NCBI GenBank assembly: GCA_021030915.1
Contig: JAGEMR010000255.1
Location: 1 to 17,520, forward strand
DNA length: 17,520 bases
Source of the DNA: Astrothelium macrocarpum
Lineage: Eukaryota; Ascomycota; Dothideomycetes; Trypetheliales; Trypetheliaceae
Reading direction: 5' to 3'
Below are positions 10,131 to 17,520 of this stretch, piece after piece. Every line of letters starts with the position of its first letter. Positions within the stretch are counted from its first letter, which is position 1. The notes under the pieces are model-generated. The model saw only the letters and a list, made by a program, of their open reading frames with translations, did no database searches and was not told where the DNA came from. The position numbers and the translations under genes were made by a program.

Positions 10131-10194
10131 ATTATACGAAAATGCGGAAAAGTGGCCAATCCAATTGGGTGGCCAACTCAATTGTGTTGTACGT
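10131..10194. repeat. Right TIR of element D
   Basis: Reverse complement of 8335-8398. The outer 55 bp match essentially perfectly; the inner end differs by transitions (TATAAT against TACGAA). Confidence 0.93.
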
Positions 10195-10751
10195 TATAAT
10201 AATATTTTCATTAAAAAATTAATTTTATCAAAATTATAGATATTGATATCAATAATTCTATATTTATTAATTATATTATATATAAAATCAAATCAATTTT
10301 ATATAATTATAGAATTTTTAATTAATATTTTCTGATAATCAATCTTTTATCAAAATTATATTTTAAATAATGATTATTATTATATAAAATTTATAATTTA
10401 TTAAAATTCAATATATAATATATTTCGAATTTCGCATAAATAATCAGTCATATTTTATATATTATTTTATTTAAATAAAAAATCATTAATTAATTAAATC
10501 TATAATATAATTCAGAATCATTTTTTTTTATTTCAATAAAATTTATTAAATTAATTGAAATATCATATCATAATTATCAATTATTGTGTCGAATAATTAA
10601 TATCATATAAAAATTTTCATAAATTTGAACAATCTTTCATATATTAAATTTTTAATCTTTTTTTAAAATTTCGAAAATCATAATCATTTTATTTTTTTTA
10701 GAAAATATTTCCATCTCTACATATAAAGAAAAATCGCGTCAAAAAGAAAAG

Positions 10752-10813
10752 TTCGTACAAATGCGGAACGGTATTCTGCTCGTTATATTATTCCGCTCGC
10801 TATGTAGATACGT
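10752..10813. repeat. Right TIR of element B
   Basis: Pairs with 5233-5294 with several transition differences. It carries the two GAGC-type repeats 17 bp apart and the inner GTACAAATGCGG end. Confidence 0.87.
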
Positions 10814-10815
10814 TA

Positions 10816-12147
10816 ATGAAAATTTTCAATATTTAAAATTTCTGATTTAATGATTTTAATTTTAAAAAATATATAATATTTTTTACGATCTCATCAAATA
10901 ATTGAATGAATAAAGAATTGGATTTATAATAATTCATGAAAATATTCAATTATTATATTAAAAAAAAATTTCATAATAAAAGAAATTTATAATTTCTATT
11001 TATTAATGATTATAATAATCATTTTTTTATGATTTTTGTGAAATATTATTTTGAATATAATATTCAAATAACGTTTTATTTATTTTATTTAATTCATTAA
11101 TTTTAATTTTTAAATATCAATTTGTTTAATTTTTTAATGATTTATTATATTAAAATATTAAATAAATAAATTATAAAATATTCAAAATATATTAATTTTT
11201 TTAAAAAAGATTTTTTTTTTTTATTTTAATAAATTTAATAGAACGTATTTATTATTAATAATATTAAAAATGATTAAATCAAAATTGAATTATATTTATA
11301 AAATTTAATTATAATAATTATTAAATTAAAATATCGAATATAAATTATATATTTAATAAATATTTTAAAATTATTAAATATATGAATTAAAATTTATTGA
11401 AATATTAAAATTTTTATTAATTCGTTTTTAAAATATTAAAAATTTATTATAAACAAAATATTAATCAATAATTTTTTAAATTTTATAATCAAAACTAAAT
11501 TTTTCAATTATTAAATAATATATTTTTAAAAAATTATTTAATTAATTAAATAATAAAAATAAAAAAATAAATTGATATTTAAATCGAAAAATATTAATAA
11601 AATCCAATTCTTTTTATTTTATAAAATATAAATCCGTCTAAATAAAAAAAAATTGAAAAAATTGAATAAATAAAATAATTCATTTAAAAATAAATTATAA
11701 AATTATAAAAATAATTAAATCAATAATTCAAAAAAATAGAAATAAAATAATGAAAGAATTAGATAATTATTATAAAAAAAGAAATAATTCAATATTAATG
11801 TTAATAAAAGATTTAAAAAAAAAATCTAATATTAAAAATAGATTTTAAAATAATTTTATATAAAATTAAAAATATATGAAAATGATGTATTAAACGTTTT
11901 ACGATTTTTTATTCAAAATAATATAAAAATAATTATAAAAAAAATATCTGAAAATAATAAAATTAATTATTTAATTTTTAAATTTCGGCGATAATCATAT
12001 TTATTTCAACGATTTGAAAATTAATTTAATTAATTCATTCAATTCAATATATTCAAAAATATCAATTTAATTAATTAAATCAATAAAATAATTTATAATT
12101 AAATTTTAATAGATCTACAAAGTGATGGCGGAGAGAATTCGGATAAT
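10816..12147 (+). other. Right arm of element A, extremely AT-rich
   Basis: About 1.3 kb that, by layout, encoded the C-terminal two thirds of the element A transposase. It now consists almost entirely of A and T with stops in every frame. I could not place catalytic motifs with confidence. No RNA gene or further inverted repeat is visible. Confidence 0.5.
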
Positions 12148-12187
12148 TTGCATAAGGTGGGTGTTTGTACAAGGTGGGGAGGACGGG
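12148..12187. repeat. Right TIR of element A
   Basis: Reverse complement pairs with 4641-4680. TTGCATAAGGTGGG (12148-12161) and TTGTACAAGGTGGG (12165-12178) are the two direct repeats, again 17 bp apart. A TA duplication follows at 12188-12189. Confidence 0.87.
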
Positions 12188-12189
12188 TA

Positions 12190-13133
12190 TTGCACGCACA
12201 AAATTTAGCCGTTTAACTCGGCATTTTTATAACAAATATGACAGTTCAAAATTTTAATTTAAGAATAAAACACATCTTGTTTTACTTGAGACCATTCCGC
12301 ACCAGATATTCTTTGCGGTTTTCGTAAAAAAAGAGTTCGGTAAAGAACTGGAAATCGCTTTTGGCGACTCTTAATCTATTTGTCACAAGGTCAACTTTGC
12401 TTCCGTCCTTCGGTTCAATCATTCAACAAGACCCCTACAGTAGTTGGCCGACGCATTTATATTATGTCGAACAATTAAGCTAGGCTCAGCGATGATTTCA
12501 AGAATATGACGAGATACTGGAAGATTCTGTACCTTCAGTTCGGGCGGGGCCGGTCGGCCTAAAATTCAAGTGGTGTTGCCTTGAGGGCTGATACAGCTTC
12601 CTTGACGGGGCATGGTGTAACATGCAGGGGGTGACGCATAAGTGTTCAAACTCAATATTGGCACCATATCCGATGTAGCATGTAGGCGACTGAAAACCCG
12701 CATGGACGAAATCTCAGCCTTGCACCTACCTTTCGGCATGGATAGCTGAAGATGAACTTTGGAAAAACACATCGTAGCATATCAATAACTTGAAAAAGTC
12801 CTGTGAGTCGATTTGAAATTACGGTTCATAAACAATTATTATTGTCACAATGTCGGTATGCGTGGTTTCCTATCGACCCCAAGTATGGGTGGCTTCGCAA
12901 AAGAACTAAATTAGCTCAATGAAGCCTCGCAACAAAGCGTTGTAGACCGCAATACGGCTGGACAGAATGTTACATTGCTGCACCTCAGCCCCATTTCAGA
13001 CCAAAACTTTCCATCGCCTCGTTCTACTACTGAGTCTATCTCAAGAACCTCGGACTGGCCTTTAACGCTACGAAGCGTTTATCATATTCTGGACTCAAGA
13101 TACCCTAAGCAGTAACTTAATGACGGATCTACT
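12190..13133. other. Intergenic spacer upstream of the membrane-protein gene
   Basis: Ordinary base composition resumes within a few dozen bases of the element A end. No convincing gene is present on either strand; the longest open stretches are short and look random. The region should contain the promoter and 5' leader of the gene starting at 13134, but I see no clear motif. Confidence 0.5.
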
Positions 13134-15155
13134 ATGTCAGAGGATCGTGTCGATTATCAGGAGCTGACAAACTTTTCTAACGGACTTGGTGAATACCACG
13201 CCGACTCGTGGTCAAACCCTGGATTTCATGAAGGTTTTCCAAACAATGTACCCGTATCAGCTCGATCCAACTCGACCAGGTCCTCGTTGGACGTTGGCGA
13301 CGATTTCAATGTACCTAAATCTTACCAGGACGATCAATCCGGAATCCAAGGCCCTAACAACAAGACAGATGTGGCTTTGCATGGAGTAGACCTATCTCAA
13401 GTCCATGGAACGGCTGATCAAAGTCTTTTGAAAGCAAGTGGTGATAGTGAGTAAAGTGTGCAGCGACACCTTGTCAAGAAGTTTTTAAATACGGTAACTA
13501 ACACATCGTCGAGATCTACACAAAGGTGACATTTCGATTTGTCGGAAACAAATCTACTTGCCTCGGAGGCATTGGCGCTACGTCAGTCTCGCCATACTCT
13601 CTATCTATTCAACAATCTTCTCTGGGATCTATCTTGTTCTTGCATTGGTGGGGCCAAGATATGGAAAAGCCGTCAGCGCAGACAGCTATCTTAGCCCTTC
13701 CGGAGCTTCGTTACTCACCCAGGTCGTCGCGAAGACGATCGAAATGACTTTTGCTACTGTGGTAGTAGCCTTCATTGGCCAAATTCTGTCCCGGAAATCA
13801 TTGTCTTTGGGGATCACGCTTGCGGAGATAAATATGCGCATCTGGATTTTACAGCCTGGTTTAGTGTTTACACGATGGAAAAGCGTTAGATACGCCATTT
13901 CATCACTTCTTGGAATCTTGGTATTGTTGTCAACGGTAGCTACAGTGTTATACACATCAGCTGCCGACGCTTTAGGTACGTAATAGATTGTTGCCCAGTG
14001 TCTTGACGAACCCTGGCTTCGATCAATTTTCTCTTCTATCCCCACGACTCAAAGCTTATCGTATGACTAGTGAGGCCTCAGCTAAGATTTGATAAGTGGC
14101 ACCCCTTGGATATGCGAGGCCTAGTCAATACCTTTTATGCCAATGCTCCTTACATTGGAGCGACTTGCGCAACACCTATAACCTCACAAACGGATCCTCT
14201 TTATAATGCGACTTGCCTAGATGTTCTTGATTTTGCTTCTCAAACCTATTTCTATTATAGCATTTACATGTCCAGTTGGGTTGATTTAATACGCACAACA
14301 AATGGACAAATAGGTCAAAACGTACGACCAGCATTTACGGCGCAATATAACACAAACACATCTATTGCTGCTGTTTGGGTGAATGTTGCGAATACTACTG
14401 AAGATTCTTCGGCCTACGGACGTACTGTTAACAATGTCAGCATGGCAATGCCTCATGTAGGCCTCGTAGAAGCCGCGCAAGATCCAATGAATAATATTCT
14501 CCAGCCCGCGGTACGTGGTTTTCATTTGAGAAATACCTCTAGTTCTGGAGATTGACAACATAAGCCTTAGGTACTGGACGGTCTTGGCATTTATAGACTT
14601 CAAGCTCCCGTTCTATCTCCAATCTTGAATGTACTTTGTGTACAAATGACAATGGACGAATTAAAACCACTTGTATATTCTGAGTTCCCCGGCGCTGAAC
14701 TCAATGTATCCACATGGCCTTTGCAACTTGATTCCTTTATTCCTGGATACAAATTCAATCTCACGGGTACCAACGTGGATGAAATGTTCAATTGGAGCGA
14801 CAGTGACGGTCAATGGCCTCCAATTTTCCCAAAATACCCGACAAACCATACTACTATTATAAATGGAACTTCGCAATACGGACGGAAGTATACTTATATA
14901 CTTGCAAAAGGGGGTCCAACCCAAGGTGAAGACTACACCCTTTGCGGTCTCCAGTCATTCCTTACACTAAGTTGCTCGATGCATTATGAAGTCACTTCTA
15001 GCGGAGGCGATTTATCTGTCTCTTGCGGCGATTCCGATTATCCAGGCAACAAGAGTTTCACAAAGATTTTTCCGTCAAATGCTAGTCAAGATTTTTTCGA
15101 ACTTGCTGGAGAGTGGACAACATCAGGGATCGGAAAAATTAATGAATTGAATTAG
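13134..15155 (+). CDS. Multi-pass membrane protein of an uncharacterised ascomycete family, 3' truncated
   Basis: Model: exons 13134-13446, 13514-13975, 14071-14510 and 14571-15155, total 1800 nt or 599 aa. The phases of all junctions agree. Residues 1-115 are hydrophilic and cytosol-like. Three membrane segments follow, at about 127-150 (SLAILSIYSTIFSGIYLVLA), 181-198 and 229-252. After YTSAADAL comes a long Cys-containing domain with about ten N-glycosylation sequons (for example NATC, NVST, NLTG, NHTT, NGTS, NKSF), so it is probably outside the cell or lumenal. The order of blocks (three TM helices, YTSAADAL, NNILQP, LDGLG, PIFPKYP) matches a large fungal family I remember only as uncharacterised; I give no function. 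Relatives continue with further sequence and usually a last TM segment. Here the frame ends at a TAG formed at the junction with the AT-rich block, so the 3' part is missing. The acceptor of intron 1 could be 12 bases later. Confidence 0.8.
13447..13513 (+). other. Intron 1 of the membrane-protein gene
   Basis: Donor GTGAGT, branch-like ACTAAC at 13497-13502, acceptor GAG ending at 13513; 67 bp, phase 1. A second AG at 13524-13525 would keep the frame and remove four residues. Confidence 0.7.
13976..14070 (+). other. Intron 2 of the membrane-protein gene
   Basis: Donor GTACGT, acceptor TAG at 14068-14070; 95 bp, phase 1. It joins YTSAADAL to VRPQLRF, a natural continuation. The alternative CAG at 14079-14081 would break the frame. 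Confidence 0.75.
14511..14570 (+). other. Intron 3 of the membrane-protein gene
   Basis: Donor GTACGT, branch-like TTGAC near 14552, acceptor CTTAG at 14566-14570; 60 bp, phase 0. It joins NNILQPA to VLDGLG. Confidence 0.8.
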
Positions 15156-17274
15156 GATGGATAAATCCTATTTTTGGATGGATAAAGATGAATATCCGAA
15201 TTAATTCGAATTATACATAATATACAAAAATTCTAATCAAATTAGATTTAATGATTATTTTTATTAATATAAATCATTCTTTTTATCTTATATAATATCA
15301 AATTTATCAAAAATATCTTTTATATAAAGATCAAATTTCTATTTCAATATTATATGAATCAAAATCTGAAATTCTATTTCGGATCCAATTTTTTAAATAT
15401 TCAATTCTTTCAATATTTTTAGAATCAAATTTTATATATTTTTAAAAAATCGTATAATGAATTTATAAAAATATTCTTTTCAATTTATCATTCATAATTA
15501 GAATAAAAAATATTTCAATTATAAAATATAAAAAAAATAAATATTTATTTTATTATTAATTTTAATATCATCATTATAAAATTGAAAATTTTTCAATTTT
15601 ATATAAAATTTTTTTATAATATAATTGATATTCGTTTTATTTCTTTTATTATATAATGATTTTATTTTATATATTAATTATAATCTAATGATATATAATT
15701 ATCAAAAATTTTTTTAATAGAATTTTTAAATGAATATTATTATATAATAAAAATTCTATTATATTATGAATTATTTAATATTCATTTTAAAAAAATTGAA
15801 TATTTTATAAAATTTAAAATTTTTATTATTCTGATTAAATTATTTAAATATATTTTATATAATAATATGAATTAAATATTAAAATTATTATATAATAAAA
15901 TAAATTATTCGAAATTTTATAATATTTCTGAAATTTATTCCAATTATATTTGATTTATATAATAAAATTTAAATCTATTTTTCTTTTTTTATTCTAATTT
16001 TATTAATTTTTATATGAATAAAATTTTTTAAATTTATATATATCAAAGATCTTTCAATATATATTAATAAAATATCTATTATTTATAATATCCGATTTAA
16101 ATATATTTGATTATTTTTAAATATAAAAATTATTATATAAAATAATTCCAAAAATTCATGAATTATATGAAGAAATTTCTAATCATATATATTAAAAAAA
16201 TCAGATAAAAAAATGAAAAAATAAAATTTTATATATTAATTGATTTATGATTTATAATTTATTATAATATTAAAAAGATTATATTAAAAATTCTATTTTA
16301 TATAATTATTTAATGAAAATAATTTTTTTATAAATTATCTGAAATTTTTTATACGAATTAATGAATTTTGGTTGTAAATAATAATATTATAAAATTTTTT
16401 AAATATTTTTAATATATGAAATTAATTTATTTTATTCTTTTATTATTTTTTATTTAATTAAATTCCATTTTTTTTTAATTATATGAATTCAAAAAATGAT
16501 ATCAAAAATTTTTTTAAAAAGAAAATTTTATATAATAAAATTAATAATATAATCTGAATAACAAATTTTTTATATTTTAAAATTATTATTCATTATATAA
16601 TAAAAAATATTATTTATATTAGAATTATTTTCAATTACAATTCTAATTTTATATATTATTTCATAATTTTAAAAAATTATATAAACAATAATTTATTAAT
16701 TTTTTTTTAAATGACTGATTATTATATAAAAAATAAAAAGAATTTTTCGAAATTTCAGATTCTTATTCATATAATATGTATAAATTATTAAAAAAAAAAT
16801 GATTATTAAATGAAATTTAGATATTAATTAAAAAATGAATATTCATTAATATGAATTAGAAATCCTTTTATACGAAATTTTATTAATATATAAATTGATT
16901 TTTTATATATAAAATAAGAATTTTAATATTTATTAGAATTTTTATTATTAAATTTAGAATAAAATAAAAAATATAAAATTCTAATTATTCGATTAAATAA
17001 AAAAAAAGATTTTATATAATCATAAAATTAATTAAAATTTATTAAAAAATTTTTTATTTGAATATTTTTTTTAAAATCAATTTTTTTAATTCATTTATTT
17101 TATATATATTTTTTATTATTTTTTAATAAAATATTAAAAATTAAATAATAGAAATTTATTTTATATAAAATATATAAGAATTATAATTAATTTTATATTA
17201 ATTCTTTAAATGATTTCGGAAATTTATTATTATATATAAATTATATGAATAATTTTTAATTTTATAATAAAAGA

Positions 17275-17297
17275 TTTTTTTTTTTTTTTTTTTTTTT
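17275..17297. repeat. Run of 23 T
   Basis: Homopolymer much longer than neighbouring T runs. It marks a change: sequence to its right is less AT-saturated (ACGATTCGCGG at 17311-17321). It could be slippage, or the poly(A) tail of a retroelement lying to the right in reverse orientation. Confidence 0.6.
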
Positions 17298-17333
17298 AAT
17301 TCATAATCATACGATTCGCGGATATATTAATGA

Positions 17334-17520
17334 ATAACAGAAGATATTCTTTTAATATATTTTTATATATTAATAATTTCAGAAAAAATAATAACAAAAG
17401 AAATCTTAGAATTAATTGACATTTTAATTGAAATATTTTATAAAAATAAAACAGAAGAATTTTTTAATACAGAAATTAATTTCGGCTATCAGATATCAAA
17501 CAAAATTCTGAATAATTCTG
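17334..17520 (+). other. Open frame of about 62 codons at the window edge, not recognised
   Basis: This frame has no stop from 17334 to the end, unusual for such AT-rich sequence. It has no ATG near its start and includes EFFNTEINFGYQISNKILNN, which looks protein-like but which I cannot assign. It may be the edge of a less damaged transposon gene or chance. Confidence 0.2.

Larger units (their letters stand above)
8335..10194 (-). mobile_element. Element D: 1860-bp pogo/Fot1 transposon inserted in B, youngest-looking copy
   Basis: TIRs of about 64 bp at 8335-8398 and 10131-10194, nearly identical over the outer 55 bp, flanked by TA at 8333-8334 and 10195-10196. Removing D and one TA restores a sequence identical to the homologous site in element C near 6395-6411. 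The interior is noticeably less AT-rich than A, B or C, and its transposase frame is still readable. The length equals that of C and the termini share the ACGTA start. Size and layout resemble Fot1-type elements of Pleosporales such as Molly; that is a resemblance only, not a checked identity. Confidence 0.95.
5345..10720 (-). pseudogene. Transposase relic of element B, split by C and D (approximate ends)
   Basis: Too decayed for an exact gene model. Two landmarks survive on the - strand. The first catalytic region reads NFDKINF (NFD codons at 10227-10235), where relatives have NFDETGF. Near the C-terminus a CCHC knuckle survives at 5381-5422, with its first two Cys and its His now Tyr codons and the last Cys intact. 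Both match the positions in element C. Elements C and D sit within the relic, so it is in three pieces. Start and end coordinates are estimates by analogy with D. Confidence 0.5.
5233..10813 (-). mobile_element. Element B: pogo/Fot1-like transposon inserted in A, itself carrying C and D
   Basis: The 62-bp ends at 5233-5294 and 10752-10813 are imperfect inverted repeats (ACRTATCTRCATAGCGAGCGG outward), flanked by TA at 5231-5232 and 10814-10815. Subtracting C and D, each with one TA, leaves about 1857 bp. Its arms, 5295-5781, 7646-8332 and 10197-10751, align in reverse complement with consecutive parts of element C, so B and C are copies of one family in opposite orientation. Differences between copies are mostly C/T and G/A, as RIP produces. 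The transposase relic runs on the - strand. Confidence 0.88.
4641..12187 (+). mobile_element. Element A: outermost TA-inserted pogo/Fot1-like transposon, host of B, C and D
   Basis: The outer ends are inverted repeats beginning CCCGTCCTCCCCACCTTGT, flanked by TA at 4639-4640 and 12188-12189, the target duplication of Tc1/mariner-pogo elements. The total span is 7547 bp. Removing element B with its inserts and one TA copy leaves about 1964 bp, close to the roughly 1.9 kb usual for Fot1-type elements. Between its ends the DNA is very AT-rich, the expected outcome of RIP. A transposase relic starts at about 4750 on the + strand, so A is read left to right. It is the oldest insertion in the stack because all the others lie inside it. 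Confidence 0.85.
15155..17520. mobile_element. Left part of a second AT-rich, RIP-like element block, continues beyond the window
   Basis: Composition changes abruptly after TA at 15153-15154. The first bases are GGATGGATAAATCC, followed by a second GGATGGATAAA 21 bp later and a related GATGAATATCC, which resembles a transposon terminus with direct repeats next to a TA target. The following 2.1 kb are almost pure A and T with no lasting frame. No matching inverted end occurs in the window, so element class and length are unknown; a TA-inserted DNA transposon is my best guess. No similarity to elements A-D is obvious by eye. Confidence 0.55.

Noticed and set aside
5233..10813. CRISPR-like array from the repeated GAGCGGA motifs
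   Set aside because: The repeats come only in pairs inside transposon ends, not in a regular spacer array, and the host is a eukaryote.
4700..12120. AT-rich block as inserted mitochondrial DNA or an AT-rich satellite
   Set aside because: It resolves into paired TIRs with TA duplications and transposase motifs. No mitochondrial gene or tandem array is visible.
4641..12187. LTR retrotransposon or Helitron origin for the block
   Set aside because: The ends are inverted rather than direct repeats, the target duplication is TA, and transposase DDE-type motifs are present.
12566..12772. Short - strand open frame upstream of the membrane-protein gene
   Set aside because: 68 codons, no domain, no supporting context; compatible with chance.
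14286..14603. Antisense 105-codon open frame inside the membrane-protein gene
   Set aside because: Shadow of exons 3 and 4, whose + strand model has consistent splice phases and a recognisable family pattern.
15155..17297. Another copy of families A-D in the second block
   Set aside because: Its terminus GGATGGATAAATCC and 21-bp repeat spacing differ from all three TIR types, and I found no NFD or CCHC landmark by eye.

Overview
The window looks like nuclear DNA of a filamentous ascomycete (Pezizomycotina, perhaps a Dothideomycete; that is inference). It has short spliced introns of 60-95 bp, a HET-domain gene, pogo/Fot1-type DNA transposons, and a sharp alternation between GC-balanced gene islands and extremely AT-rich blocks. 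The damage in those blocks is C-to-T and G-to-A, as expected of repeat-induced point mutation (RIP).

Layout. 1-1888: GC-balanced DNA with no intact gene, possibly a decayed gene in one + frame. 2472-4244: an apparently intact, intronless HET-domain gene. 4641-12187: one AT-rich block that resolves completely into four nested TIR transposons, each flanked by TA. Element A (about 1.96 kb once inserts are removed) was entered by element B (about 1.86 kb), and B was entered by C (1860 bp) and D (1860 bp). B and C are the same family in opposite orientations. D is a related family with different terminal repeats. A is more distant. 12190-13133: GC-balanced spacer. 13134-15155: a four-exon gene for a multi-pass, probably N-glycosylated membrane protein, cut off at its 3' end where a second AT-rich block begins. 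15155-17520: that second block, probably the left part of another TA-inserted element, continuing past the window.

The transposons are the most informative part. D keeps one uninterrupted transposase frame of 551 codons on the - strand. It still shows the N-terminal helix-turn-helix region, the first catalytic Asp (NFDETGF), the second (in DGYENH), the mutated third site, and a C-terminal CCHC knuckle, but it carries about 28 in-frame stops, which look like transition mutations. The same NFD and CCHC landmarks are recognisable in the far more AT-rich B and C, and an N-terminal DNA-binding segment in A. In all families seen here the TIRs carry two direct repeats spaced exactly 17 bp apart, the length of a CENP-B box. 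This may be the recognition site of the CENP-B-like DNA-binding domain of these transposases.

The two host genes do not form an obvious pathway. They are neighbours of transposon blocks: one (HET) seems intact close to the block edge, the other is truncated by it.
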